Origin: CAZWCE01 sp964632505
GTDB taxonomy: Bacteria; Planctomycetota; Planctomycetia; Pirellulales; Thermoguttaceae
Direction of reading: 5' to 3'
Assembly (NCBI GenBank): GCA_964632505.1
Contig: CAZWCE010000014.1
Location: 1-64,000, forward strand
Length of the DNA: 64,000 nt
A program made the position numbers and the translations under genes. A model generated the notes under the pieces. The model made no database searches. It was given only the letters and a program-made list of their open reading frames with translations, and was not told the DNA's origin. Positions within the stretch are counted from its first letter, which is position 1. Each line of letters opens with the position of its first letter. Shown here piece after piece: positions 1 through 9,109 of this stretch.

Positions 1-22
1 GGTTTCGAGTTTTTTGATAAAT

Positions 23-454
23 TCAACAAAATCCTTTCGCTTGTTTGAGGGCTAGCCGAGCGGTCGTGTTCAACCGCTCCATCGTGGCGTCGGGGTTTCC
101 CAGAATCCCACTGCTCAGAAAGAGCCCCGAGACGCGCCGCGTTCGCAAATACTCCAGGAAGGTGTCGGCCATCTCTTCCGGGGCGATCGCGCATCGCTCC
201 GGATCCTGATCTTTCCGTAGCGGACAATATCGGCAATCGCTCGAACAAATATTCGAGAGCAGCGACTTGAAGAGCATCGTTTTGCGCCCGTCGGCCATCG
301 TCGTCGGATAGATCCAGCTTCCCTCGCTGCTCCGCTTCCGCTGATCGGCTCCCTTTTGACCGCAGGCGCAGGCCAAATCGTACTGGGCGTCGCGCGAGAG
401 AATCTCCAACTTCGCCTGGGTGTCCTTTTCGATATGAACGGCGGGCATTTTCAT
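23..454 (-). CDS. N-terminal part of a DNA modification/repair-type radical SAM protein (truncated)
   Basis: The 143-residue frame carries a radical SAM cluster-binding motif CX3CX2C (C70, C74, C77) and a downstream GLFLSSG segment. Both fit the putative DNA modification/repair radical SAM family that is often paired with a uracil-DNA-glycosylase-like partner. Family members are about 400 residues, so roughly two thirds is missing. The frame stops at position 23, and none of the three forward frames beyond residue ~135 shows the expected GYIHLK-like continuation. The last ~45 nt are clearly AT-richer than the gene. The break therefore looks like a junction (insertion, deletion or intron) rather than a one-base frameshift. 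The start at 454 leaves 46 nt to the stop of the upstream DUF4838 gene. Family call confident; activity unlikely. Confidence 0.7.
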   Translation of the reverse strand: MKMPAVHIEKDTQAKLEILSRDAQYDLACACGQKGADQRKRSSEGSWIYPTTMADGRKTMLFKSLLSNICSSDCRYCPLRKDQDPERCAIAPEEMADTFLEYLRTRRVSGLFLSSGILGNPDATMERLNTTARLALKQAKGFC

Positions 455-500
455 CGCTCCTTCTCAGAAAAATTGCCCATGGGAAATGAAAAGAGGAGTT

Positions 501-2819
501 TCAGTCTTCGGCGGTAAGGAAAAATCGGTCGACGTAGACCGCCTCGACATCGCCGGCCCGTTCCGGGGGCGCGGCCCAAAAGTACATCTCCCCGTCGAGC
601 GGGTGGACGCCCAGGTCGATCAGTCGGTATTGGTCTCCGTCGAGTGAATCGATTTCCAGCCGTTTCGACACGACCCCCTGTCGTTCTCCTCGATCGTAGA
701 TCCCCAGGGTCATTCCGATGCCCTTCTTTGCGGAAGCCTCGACCCGAACCGCCGCCCAGCAATGCCATTTTCTGGAGAACACCTGAATCTCGCTCCCCAG
801 CGGACAACTCACCGCCCACTCGCGATGATCGCCCGGCATTCGGGCAGCCCATCCATCGGAAGCGTTGGGATCCTCGGTCAACTCGGCCCACTCCCCTGCC
901 CTGGCGAGATTGAATTCGTACTGCTGGTAATCGAGCCAATCGAAGTCGGCAAGATCCGAAGCCGGCTCGGGCACCTCGGGGACCTTACGGTTTTGGTAAC
1001 GCCGCAGCATGCTTTGGCGATATTCGGAAAATGGGAAACGCGACGTATGTTCTCGATAAGATTGGACATCGAATCGATCCGCCTTTTCGAAAAACTCCAC
1101 CACCGCCTGGGACGGGTCTTCCGGCCCCTGAAAGGGAATTCGCTTCAGTTGGGAAAGACGCTTCAAGCGATCGTATCTCTTCAGCCAGACGTGGTCGATC
1201 GTCATTTTTGCTCGCTGCACGCGAGCCAGCCGCACCGGATCGTCGGCGACCGCCTTTTCCGCTTCTTCGAAGAGGCGCGTCGAGCGATTGAGGGTGGCCA
1301 AATCGAGCCAGCCTGAAGTGTCGGGCATGAAACAGCGGAGATAGACGTCGGACTTTTTCGCCGTCTCGCTCATCAACTCGAGATGTTCCAGAAGAGGTTC
1401 CGCCGCGGGCCCATAATAGCCTCGCATGAACTCCTCCCGCAGCTTTCTTTCGTCGAGTTTCGGGTTCCACATCAAATGGGAGATCACCCAATTGCGCATG
1501 CGGACGAAATCTCCGGCCGAACAGGTCGAGTCGCCTTGTTCGAACAGTCCGATGGTTCCGTGGTCGACGAAGAACCGAATATTGGGTTCCAAAACGTGAT
1601 AGTTCGGATGCGGCGACATGTAGCTGTGGAAATTCGTGACATAATCCCAGATGAAGAGGTGGTCGGCCACCTCGCTCCAGCCTTCGATGTCTTTTTTGAA
1701 TTCTTCATTTTGCGGCCCGGTCGCCAGGGGTTGGGCGAACGAACACTCGATGGAGCAGAGACGGATCACCACGTTTTCGCGAGGTCGGACATGCTTCGGT
1801 GGTTTTCGCGTATACTGATACGCCAGCGTTTCGACCCAGACGTTGGGGAATTCTTTCTCGATCTCTTCGGCCACTCGATTCACGAAATGCAGGAGCGGCC
1901 CGGCGGGGGAGCCTTCTTTCTCCTCGATCGCCCGGCACTGTTCGCATTGGCATTGCCCGTGCCAGTCGTTCTGGCTGATGGAAATGAAGCGTGCTTCTGG
2001 ATTCTCCCGTAACGCCGCCAGCGCATTTTCGGTGAGCTCTTCACGCATGGCGTCGTTGGTCAAGCAGAGTTGTGCCCGCTCCGTTTTGCGTTCGCCGTCG
2101 ATCATGCTGAACCATTCGGCGTGGTCGTCGAAATATTTCTCCGGCGGAATCAACCGATAGAAGGAATGGACGAAATAGACGAACCGATGATGCCCTCCGA
2201 ACTCCGGCGGTATGTTCTCGCGATTGCCGTTGCATTTCATGCGCGAGGCGAACACTCCTTGGAAGGCATCCCGATAGTAGGCTTCGCGATAGATGAGATC
2301 CGGCGCATAATGGACGTGCGGCGCGGTCATTTTCAGGGTCGGACGCGAAGGCACGTCGGATTCGGTCGACGTCCACCAGCGGACGCCCACGAAATCTTCG
2401 AGGAACGTGTAGACCGCATACAGGGTTCCTCGTTTCGGATGCCCGGCGAAAACCAGGCTCTTTCCCGCCGGCTCGATCATGATCTCGTCGTACGCGAACT
2501 TGCGATCTTCCAAACCGGGCACCAGCTCCTCGGCCCTCGACGAAAGGCCCACCACCAATTGGGGCGCGTTGTCGTCGGCCTCTTCCTCGGAAATCAAAGG
2601 CCAAAGCGCGCCCGTCACTGTCTCGAGGTATTGCTTGAGCTGCTCGGCCGCCGTCTGTTCGACCGGCGTCGGAGTTCGGGGAAGGACGATCTGGTATTCG
2701 GTACTTCCGTCGGTGCTCAGTGTCAGGGATGTTGCCTCATTCGCTTCCACCATCGGGGGGGCACCGATCAAGAGACTGAGCAAGAACACAACCAAAAAGG
2801 AGAGGGCAAATTTTGACAT
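501..2819 (-). CDS. Secreted DUF4838 domain protein (glycoside-hydrolase-like)
   Basis: 772 residues from the ATG at 2819, chosen because it begins a clean signal peptide (MSKFALSFLVVFLLSLL, residues 1-26); the open frame extends 55 codons further upstream without signal-peptide character. Residues ~35-150 resemble the N-terminal domain of alpha-glucuronidase-type glycosidases. Residues ~180-480 are the DUF4838 core, with a CxCxxC motif at C290/C292/C295 and conserved Trp, His and Asn residues around it. The C-terminal ~120 residues are beta-rich and may bind carbohydrate. DUF4838 proteins are common in planctomycetes and Bacteroidetes and are usually linked to polysaccharide breakdown, but no reaction is established for this group. 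It would act in the periplasm or outside the cell. Confidence 0.85.
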   Translation of the reverse strand: MSKFALSFLVVFLLSLLIGAPPMVEANEATSLTLSTDGSTEYQIVLPRTPTPVEQTAAEQLKQYLETVTGALWPLISEEEADDNAPQLVVGLSSRAEELVPGLEDRKFAYDEIMIEPAGKSLVFAGHPKRGTLYAVYTFLEDFVGVRWWTSTESDVPSRPTLKMTAPHVHYAPDLIYREAYYRDAFQGVFASRMKCNGNRENIPPEFGGHHRFVYFVHSFYRLIPPEKYFDDHAEWFSMIDGERKTERAQLCLTNDAMREELTENALAALRENPEARFISISQNDWHGQCQCEQCRAIEEKEGSPAGPLLHFVNRVAEEIEKEFPNVWVETLAYQYTRKPPKHVRPRENVVIRLCSIECSFAQPLATGPQNEEFKKDIEGWSEVADHLFIWDYVTNFHSYMSPHPNYHVLEPNIRFFVDHGTIGLFEQGDSTCSAGDFVRMRNWVISHLMWNPKLDERKLREEFMRGYYGPAAEPLLEHLELMSETAKKSDVYLRCFMPDTSGWLDLATLNRSTRLFEEAEKAVADDPVRLARVQRAKMTIDHVWLKRYDRLKRLSQLKRIPFQGPEDPSQAVVEFFEKADRFDVQSYREHTSRFPFSEYRQSMLRRYQNRKVPEVPEPASDLADFDWLDYQQYEFNLARAGEWAELTEDPNASDGWAARMPGDHREWAVSCPLGSEIQVFSRKWHCWAAVRVEASAKKGIGMTLGIYDRGERQGVVSKRLEIDSLDGDQYRLIDLGVHPLDGEMYFWAAPPERAGDVEAVYVDRFFLTAED

Positions 2820-2982
2820 CACTTGGATCCCCATGGACAGAATTTGAAACAAGAAATCGCAAAAAGCTCGAAGAAAACACTTCCGGGAGAGCGCCCCTCC
2901 CGACGCCATCAATATACGAAAAAAGGCCACCTCTTGCCAAGATATCACATGCTTCCTTTTGCCGGAAGGAAGAAAAATGAGC

Positions 2983-3011
2983 AAAAAAAAGGCCCACCGG
3001 AGAAGTGGACC
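2983..3011 (-). terminator. Rho-independent terminator after the SMP-30-like gene
   Basis: On the minus strand GGTCCAC pairs with GTGGGCC (one G-U pair) around a short loop and is followed by eight T residues (plus-strand A run 2983-2990). It lies about 67 nt after the stop at 3078, so it probably ends the 4043-3078 transcript. Confidence 0.7.
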
Positions 3012-3077
3012 TGAGAGGACCAGGGGGAAGATTTCTCGAATCCCATGGATCCGACTCCCTCGTAGAGCGTTTGCAGA

Positions 3078-4043
3078 TCACTCGCTCTTTTCAAGGCGGT
3101 AGATATTGACGATATCGGCCGTGACACTGGGGACATAGAGGAGCCCGTTTGTGCGATCGAAACCGACATCGGCAGGCGTGACCATCTCGGCCAGCGTGAC
3201 GACGCTTTCACGATCGGGCCCGACCAGGCAGATCTTATTGCCCTCGAAATCGGTCACCAGGAAGGAGCCGTCTTCGAGAACTTCGATCGTATCGAGAGTT
3301 TTGAAATGATCGGCCAGCCCGAACGGTTTGGGAGCTTCTTCGCCTGTCGGATCGAGTTCGTAAAGGTCGTGAAGCGTCCAACTGACGCAGAAGAGGCCGT
3401 CGTCGGTCGCCGTCACGCCGTTGATGCCCTCGGGGGCCCGAATCGCCTTGAAATCCAGATCTCCTTTTCCTTGGTGTTTCCAGATGCAGCCTTTTTCGGT
3501 ATCGCTCAAATAGATGACTTCACCGAACACCACATGGATGTCGTTCAATTGCTTGGCTTCCTCGATTTCGTGATAGTGTGAAGCCGATTCCAGTTGTTTG
3601 GCTTCTTCTTCATCGAGTCCTTTGCTCCCCAGTGCATAGCCGAAGAGACGCTGATTATCGCAACCGAACAACGCGACGATCTCGACTTTCCCTTCTTCTC
3701 CGAGCGATCCCTTCGAACAGGAAAGGCCCTTGGGGCCGGAGAGGGGCAGATCGTCGACCTGTGTTTTCCATTTCATCTGGTCGATCTTCTGATCTTTCAA
3801 CCGGGTAATGTAGCCGTCCTCGTCGTCGGCCCAATAGAGAATTTCTCCCTGATCGTCCTTTTTGGGAGCAATGTTCGAGACGTAGACGATCGAAGGGTCC
3901 AGCGGATGGACGGCACAGCTCTCGGGCGCTTCGAAACCTTCCAGCGTGGCGATTTTTTCCAGTTTCCAGTCGGCTCCTCGGGCAGAGTCGTGGCACGGGA
4001 GGAAAAGAAAAGTCGCGGAAATCAGTACGGTCAATGGTCGCAT
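3078..4043 (-). CDS. Secreted SMP-30/gluconolactonase-like beta-propeller protein
   Basis: 321 residues with a Sec signal peptide (~1-23) and then a run of short beta-blade segments (YVSN, YLSDT, FLVTD, LLYVPS) typical of six-bladed SMP-30/NHL-type propellers. A VTPADVGFD...NGLLYVPS segment near the C-terminus matches the last blade of this fold. Family members include lactonases and esterases, but many planctomycete versions lack a proven substrate, and the metal-binding residues cannot be assigned by eye. The gene sits alone between a terminator (2983-3011) and the cytochrome b gene 99 nt upstream. Periplasmic location is inferred. A sugar-lactone or sensor role is speculation. Confidence 0.75.
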   Translation of the reverse strand: MRPLTVLISATFLFLPCHDSARGADWKLEKIATLEGFEAPESCAVHPLDPSIVYVSNIAPKKDDQGEILYWADDEDGYITRLKDQKIDQMKWKTQVDDLPLSGPKGLSCSKGSLGEEGKVEIVALFGCDNQRLFGYALGSKGLDEEEAKQLESASHYHEIEEAKQLNDIHVVFGEVIYLSDTEKGCIWKHQGKGDLDFKAIRAPEGINGVTATDDGLFCVSWTLHDLYELDPTGEEAPKPFGLADHFKTLDTIEVLEDGSFLVTDFEGNKICLVGPDRESVVTLAEMVTPADVGFDRTNGLLYVPSVTADIVNIYRLEKSE

Positions 4044-4142
4044 GGAGTCATCTCCTCATTTTTCAGGATGCGGGAGAAAATTTCCCAACAGAGGGTGAAC
4101 AAAAAAAAGGTCATCAATATCATGGATACACGGGTTTTCCGA

Positions 4143-5738
4143 TCATTCGGAAAGTTCGAGCCAATAGGTGGAAAGCTCATAGGCATGCCGTTTGGAGGAA
4201 CTATCGAAAGCGGCACACCCGAAGGGGATCAGTTTTCCTTTTTGGAATACACGGTCGTGAGCGCTTCCGGTATCGAGTTCGCGGCAGATGTACAGGTTCC
4301 AGCGGCCGTCTTCGTATTTCGATTGGCAAAGCACATCTCCCCGATCTCCCTCGACCGCCGAAGCCACAATGCCCGCGATCTTCTGGCCGACCTCATAGTT
4401 CTCAGCCAGGGAAGCATCGTACTCCACGGCATGTTCTCGGGGAATCACGCCATCGTGCATGTAGGCCGATTCTTCCGGCAGATAGGCTGGGTGATCGGCC
4501 TCCGGCAACTGGTTTTTCTCGTACCCGCCAGCGGTTTTCGGATCGCCGTATCGTCCCTTGGTGGCCTTATCCATCTCGGGGAGAGACCAGTACTTGTCGT
4601 CGACCTGGTCGAACGGATCGGTTCGTGTGGCTTTCCAGTGCCAAACATCCACCGGAATGTCCGACGCTTTGTAACCGTAGGCATTGCCTCCGCCGAGATG
4701 GCAGTATTCCGAACAGCCGAATCGCTCAAACTGGTTGTCCTCCTCAATGGGGAACACCAGCGAGAACTTGTCTTCATAGTAGACGCTCTCGTCTGAGGGA
4801 TCGGTCACCAGCCGCATCCACCCGTCGTCGGTCTTCTCCCAGGGAATATACTGGCGATCCTCCTTCGAGTCGTCCCAACTCGCGTATACGTAGAGGTGTC
4901 GATCGTCGTGGAACGCTTTCAATCGGACTTTCGTACATCCATGATTGAAGCCCATTCCGTTGGCCAGTGGAATCACCAGCGTTTTCGCCTCCTCCCAAGG
5001 AAGAGAGGCGTAGTCGAACTGGGGCGCTTCTTGAACGGAAGGAATCGGCTTCGCTTCCAGCAGACGACTTCGTCGGACCAAAAAGCCGGTATTCACCAGG
5101 GAGAAGGAAGTGAGGACCGCGAGAATCGCGAACACCGAAATCGAAGCGCACCAATTCCCCCTTTCCCGGCTCAAGAAAGATTGCCCCAAAAGAGCTCGCC
5201 GTTTCGTGAAAAGGGCGCGGTACAAGTGGATGACGTAAGCGGCGGGAACGAGGAAAAGTCCGAAAATGTTATGCAAACGTCTCGCAGAAATATAGAGGGA
5301 ACTGCCGTCGACCAAGTGCAAAAGGATGTAACCGGTGACCAAGAGAATCAAACTGCCGAAGACGAGAAAAGCGAGGGTGGTCCGCCGATAGAACTGCCGT
5401 GACGGCGGATGAACGAGAGTCGCCCCCAGCATCGAGAGGATCGCCGGAGCGAAAAGATAGGCCAAGTAAATATGATAAAGAAAGACCCGCCCGGAAAGGG
5501 CCCAATCGGGGAGTTGGTTTCCAGGACCGGGAACTTCGCGGCGCACCACGGCGTGAAGGCTGATGCCGGTGATCAGCAAGAGAGGAATCGTGACGGCGAG
5601 AACCCAGTGACCGATGAGGAAAAGGGGCGAATAGCGAGGAATGTTTCTGTTACGCGACTTTCCCTCCTCGGAGGAAGTTCGGGAGGGATCTTGCGGCGAT
5701 TCAGCTCCCGCAGGTGGGACGGCATTCTCTTGATTCAT
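4143..5738 (-). CDS. Cytochrome b fused to an ethylbenzene-dehydrogenase-like heme-binding domain
   Basis: 531 residues. Residues ~38-215 hold four to five membrane helices with candidate heme-b histidines H44, H89, H156 and H171, as in cytochrome b561/thiosulfate-reductase-type b subunits. Residues ~240-531 match the ethylbenzene dehydrogenase gamma-subunit-like heme domain, including an FGCSEYCH segment with CX3CH spacing (C342-H347). The N-terminal ~35 residues are polar and disordered. The fusion would pass electrons between quinone in the membrane and a periplasmic heme domain; in relatives the two parts are often separate genes. No catalytic molybdoenzyme lies next to it, although a molybdate-type ABC operon follows ~200 nt upstream. 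The electron donor or acceptor is unknown. Confidence 0.8.
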   Translation of the reverse strand: MNQENAVPPAGAESPQDPSRTSSEEGKSRNRNIPRYSPLFLIGHWVLAVTIPLLLITGISLHAVVRREVPGPGNQLPDWALSGRVFLYHIYLAYLFAPAILSMLGATLVHPPSRQFYRRTTLAFLVFGSLILLVTGYILLHLVDGSSLYISARRLHNIFGLFLVPAAYVIHLYRALFTKRRALLGQSFLSRERGNWCASISVFAILAVLTSFSLVNTGFLVRRSRLLEAKPIPSVQEAPQFDYASLPWEEAKTLVIPLANGMGFNHGCTKVRLKAFHDDRHLYVYASWDDSKEDRQYIPWEKTDDGWMRLVTDPSDESVYYEDKFSLVFPIEEDNQFERFGCSEYCHLGGGNAYGYKASDIPVDVWHWKATRTDPFDQVDDKYWSLPEMDKATKGRYGDPKTAGGYEKNQLPEADHPAYLPEESAYMHDGVIPREHAVEYDASLAENYEVGQKIAGIVASAVEGDRGDVLCQSKYEDGRWNLYICRELDTGSAHDRVFQKGKLIPFGCAAFDSSSKRHAYELSTYWLELSE

Positions 5739-5936
5739 GGGGCTACTTCGTCGATAAATTCAGTGGATTGGGGGGGTAACGAAATGAGAAAGGAAGGGAC
5801 CTTGAGACCATGCTTCGAGGCAGGAGAAGAGCATTTTGATCTCGTGTCTCGAAGGGCGAAGTTTCATTATACACAAATGGGGGGAGGGACGTAAAGGAAA
5901 ACCACCCTGGATGAGCAATGAAAACTCGGAACATCT

Positions 5937-7148
5937 CTACTCGATTGCATCCTCTCGGGGGATAAAATGCAGCATTTGAGCGGGAAACGCGATGTCGACC
6001 CGATCTCCCACGCTTCGGGGGTTTTCCAGATGCACGGCTTTTCCGATTTCCGCCGTGAGAACCCGGTCGTCCACGAACTCCGTTTCCGCCGGGGCATCCC
6101 CCTGTAAGCGTAGCCGGAAGGTGACCGTGGCCCCCAAATCGGCGACTTTTTCCACCACCGCCGAAGCCGCGGAAACTAAACCGTGAGGGGATTCTTCATC
6201 AATACGGCGCGCCCGGGGGGGGGAGAGCTCGATATATTCGGGCCGGATCACCGCCATCATCGAAAGGGGATCCCGGCAAACTCTCTCCGGCACGGATGGT
6301 TGGGGGAGATCCAGTTCCATCCCCTGGGCGAAGCGAACGCGAACCGTCCCCGAGGCCGTCGCGACGACCTGGGTGACCGGCAGGTAGTTTTCGCACCGGA
6401 GAAATCGAGCGACCCGATAATTGGCGGGCCTGTGATACAACTCCTGCGGAGTGCCCACCTGGAGGATCTTCCCCCCTTCGAGCACTCCCACCCGATCGGC
6501 GACCATCGCCATTTCGGTCAGATCGTGGCAGACGTGAATCGTCGGCAGGCCCGTCGTTCGCTGAACCGACTTCAGAAGTCCCAATAATCGCATGCGGGAG
6601 ACCTCATCGAGGGCGCTGACCGGCTCATCCAGCAGCAAAACTTGCGGATTGGCGACCAAAGCCCGGGCGAGTGCGGTCCGCTGTTTTTCCCCGCCGGACA
6701 GTTTTCGGCATGAACGGGGCAACAAATGCGCGATCTGCATCAGCTCCGCCATCTGGTGGACTTTCCGCGCCTCGGCATCGGGATTCGACTCCGGGGCAAC
6801 GCGGCGAAGCATCCGTCGGCTCTTTCCATTGAGCGAAAAGGCGATATTCTGACGAACGGTTAGATGAGGGAACAAAGCGTAGTCCTGAGGGACGTAAGCC
6901 ACTTGTCGAAAACGGGGCGCCAGATGCGTGATCTCCCGAGTTTCCTTTTCCAGGTTTTGCAGATAAATTGCCCCACGGGAAAGGGGAGTTAGCCCGCAGA
7001 GGCATTCCAAGAGCATCGTCTTGCCGGAGCCGGTTTGCCCCAGAAGCACGAAATACTCCCCAGGAGCCACTTCCAAATCGAGGGGCCCGAGCGTGAAACT
7101 CTTCTGCCCCTGGCCGACGCGGCAGAGCAGTTGTTCGATGCGAATCAT
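5937..7148 (-). CDS. ABC transporter ATP-binding protein, molybdate/tungstate type
   Basis: 403 residues from the ATG at 7148; the frame is open 16 codons further but MIRIEQLL is the usual beginning of such ATPases. Walker A (GQTGSGKT, 37-44), Q-loop (Q88), signature LSGGE (150-154), Walker B (VLLLDEP, 170-176) and the switch histidine (H208) are all intact. The C-terminal ~150 residues form two TOBE-like regulatory modules, as in ModC, PotA and CysA-type subunits. It is the last gene of a four-gene operon (10003 to 5937) with a permease and two binding lipoproteins and would energise import of an oxyanion. Substrate is inferred from the ModA-like binding proteins; sulfate or another anion is not excluded. 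Confidence 0.85.
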   Translation of the reverse strand: MIRIEQLLCRVGQGQKSFTLGPLDLEVAPGEYFVLLGQTGSGKTMLLECLCGLTPLSRGAIYLQNLEKETREITHLAPRFRQVAYVPQDYALFPHLTVRQNIAFSLNGKSRRMLRRVAPESNPDAEARKVHQMAELMQIAHLLPRSCRKLSGGEKQRTALARALVANPQVLLLDEPVSALDEVSRMRLLGLLKSVQRTTGLPTIHVCHDLTEMAMVADRVGVLEGGKILQVGTPQELYHRPANYRVARFLRCENYLPVTQVVATASGTVRVRFAQGMELDLPQPSVPERVCRDPLSMMAVIRPEYIELSPPRARRIDEESPHGLVSAASAVVEKVADLGATVTFRLRLQGDAPAETEFVDDRVLTAEIGKAVHLENPRSVGDRVDIAFPAQMLHFIPREDAIE

Positions 7149-7225
7149 GCGGCAGCTCTCAATGAAAACAAAAAAGGAATCGCCGAGCCGTTCCACCTTC
7201 CCGACGATTCACGGAACATGGCTTT

Positions 7226-8089
7226 TCAATAATCCTTGGCGGCCATCAGGTAGTAAAAAAGAAAACGGACCACCACCAACAGCGCCCCGGTGAGCACGAT
7301 CATGAACAGCGCCACCGCCAGAGCGGTCTCGATGTGTCCGATCGACTGTTCCAAGTAGATGGTGGTCGGAAGGACCTCCGTCCGCATGCGCACCGCGCCG
7401 ACGAAGACCAGCAACGGGCCGAAAATACCCAACGAGCGGGTCCACATCAGGATCATCGCCACGATCATCCCCGGAAAAGAGATGGGCAGCGTGACCCGGA
7501 AAAAAGCGCTCGGCCGCGAACATCCCAGCGTCATGGCGACGTGCTCGAACCGGGCATCGAACTGATCGTAGGTCAATTTCATCGCGCGAATTCCCAAAGA
7601 GAGCGACACCAGAAGCTGACAAAGAATGATTCCCGAACGCTGGAAGACGAATTCCATCGTCCAGGATTCGAGCCACTTGCCCACGCTGGTATGAAAAAAG
7701 ACCAACAGCGAGAGCCCCACGACCAGAGGAGGAAGGATGATCGGCAGATCGACCATCGTGTCGACCAGCATCGACCAGAGCGAGCGGGAACGGCTGAGCA
7801 TGTACCCGATGGGAACGGCGAAGACCACGCCGATGATGGTCGAGAGGGTCGTCGTCCAGAGGGAGAGATACATCGCGGCGCGGATCTCCGGGGAGAAGAG
7901 CGTGCGGAAAAATTCGCGGGGATCGTCTCGAATCACTTCCTCGAAAACATATCCCAGATCGGCCACGAAGAGTCCCAACAGCGCGATCACGAAAATCCCG
8001 ACGAAAGTGCTCATCGAAAGGAGAAAAAGGCGGTCCTCTCCCTTGAGGAGGAGGTTTTCGTAGAACTGGCTTTTCGTCGACCGCGGCAT
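7226..8089 (-). CDS. ABC transporter permease, molybdate/tungstate type
   Basis: 287 residues from the ATG at 8089, which follows AGAGAG at a plausible distance; the in-frame extension upstream overlaps the preceding gene and is Arg/Pro-rich, so it was not used. About six membrane helices are visible, starting with a long first helix (residues ~20-48). An EAA-type cytoplasmic loop (around AMTLGCSRPSAFFRVTLP) contacts the ATPase. This organisation is typical of ModB/CysT-type permeases. It lies 49 nt after the second binding protein and 77 nt before the ATPase. It should form a homodimer in the inner membrane. Confidence 0.85.
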   Translation of the reverse strand: MPRSTKSQFYENLLLKGEDRLFLLSMSTFVGIFVIALLGLFVADLGYVFEEVIRDDPREFFRTLFSPEIRAAMYLSLWTTTLSTIIGVVFAVPIGYMLSRSRSLWSMLVDTMVDLPIILPPLVVGLSLLVFFHTSVGKWLESWTMEFVFQRSGIILCQLLVSLSLGIRAMKLTYDQFDARFEHVAMTLGCSRPSAFFRVTLPISFPGMIVAMILMWTRSLGIFGPLLVFVGAVRMRTEVLPTTIYLEQSIGHIETALAVALFMIVLTGALLVVVRFLFYYLMAAKDY

Positions 8090-8138
8090 ATTCACTCTCT
8101 GGAAGTTTGGCGGGCCTCCCGAAGGCAGGCGAAAAAAA

Positions 8139-9107
8139 TCATTGAGGTGTGGAGGCGGGCGCGTCGGCGCCGGCTTCCTCTTGCTCGGCCGTCTCCGCCG
8201 ATGCATCGTCCGGCAACGGTTCTTCCGCGGCGTCCGACTCGGTCGATTTCTTTGAGGAAGCTTCGCCTTCTTCGAGCGCGGCGGTCGCTCCCTCGTCAAG
8301 ACTCACGGTGAAATGGTGTTGCCGGAAAATTTTCTCCCCCTCTTTGGAAGAGACGAAATCGAGGAATTGCTCGGTCAATTCCGGATATCGCGAGCTGCTC
8401 AGCGCCGCCGCGGCGACTTTGGAAATGACGTTTTTCCGATGCGGAATGCGCACCACTTCGCAATCGTCCGGAAAATGGGCCGCCACCGCGTCCCAGACGA
8501 TCGCGGCGTCGACCATGCCGAGCTTCACCTCGGATCCCAGTTCAGTGACGGTCATGCACTCCATCACCACGTTCGGCTCGACTTGCTCCATCGCGATGTC
8601 GTTTTTCTCGAAAAGCTTCAGCGTTCTCCGGCCGATCGCGCACGACCGGGCATTGCCCAGCGCCAGTCGGATTCCCGGCTTCGTCAAATCCTGCAAGGAC
8701 TTGATGTCACTCGGATTGCCCTGCTGGACGAGAATGACGGGGAGGAAATAGCATCCCATCTTGTAGTCCTCGACCATTCCCATGTCCTCGGCCTGGTGGA
8801 TGTACTGGATGTCGCCCGGCATGAAGAGATCGCCCCGTCGGGTCAGTTCCATGCGGTTCAGCAAGACGGCACTCCCGGCGAAGTCGCATTCGATTTCCAC
8901 ATGGTGCAACTGTTGGAATCGGTCCGCCAGCGCCTCGGTCGCCGGACGGATGCCGGCCCCGCTGTAGAGCAACAGCTTCGGCGTGGGGGGCTCTTTTTGG
9001 CCGCATCCGGCGAGAAGGCCGACCAGACAGATCACCAGCAGTCTGGGGCACAAACCGATTTTATTCGATCCAGCCGGGGGGTCCGGCTTTCGAAACAACA
9101 AGCTCAC
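8139..9107 (-). CDS. ModA-like solute-binding lipoprotein (second copy)
   Basis: 322 residues. A lipobox (LLAGC, acylated C35) follows a hydrophobic stretch, so it should be anchored in a membrane. The body (KLLLYSGAGIRPATEALADRF; later a VVMECMTVTELGSEVKLG segment) has the layout of type-II molybdate/tungstate-binding proteins. An unusual Glu/Ala/Ser-rich tail covers residues ~275-322. Its ATG begins 2 nt after the stop of the first binding-protein gene, so the two are probably co-translated. The two paralogues differ throughout, which argues for different ligands or affinities rather than a recent duplication. Confidence 0.8.
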   Translation of the reverse strand: MSLLFRKPDPPAGSNKIGLCPRLLVICLVGLLAGCGQKEPPTPKLLLYSGAGIRPATEALADRFQQLHHVEIECDFAGSAVLLNRMELTRRGDLFMPGDIQYIHQAEDMGMVEDYKMGCYFLPVILVQQGNPSDIKSLQDLTKPGIRLALGNARSCAIGRRTLKLFEKNDIAMEQVEPNVVMECMTVTELGSEVKLGMVDAAIVWDAVAAHFPDDCEVVRIPHRKNVISKVAAAALSSSRYPELTEQFLDFVSSKEGEKIFRQHHFTVSLDEGATAALEEGEASSKKSTESDAAEEPLPDDASAETAEQEEAGADAPASTPQ

Positions 9108-9109
9108 GT

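Noticed and set aside
2951..2968. Short hairpin CTTCC/GGAAG left of the SMP-30 terminator
   Set aside because: Five base pairs only, and no T run follows on either strand.
4044..4142. Terminator after the cytochrome b fusion gene
   Set aside because: There is an eight-base A run on the plus strand (T run on the minus strand), but no stable stem in front of it.
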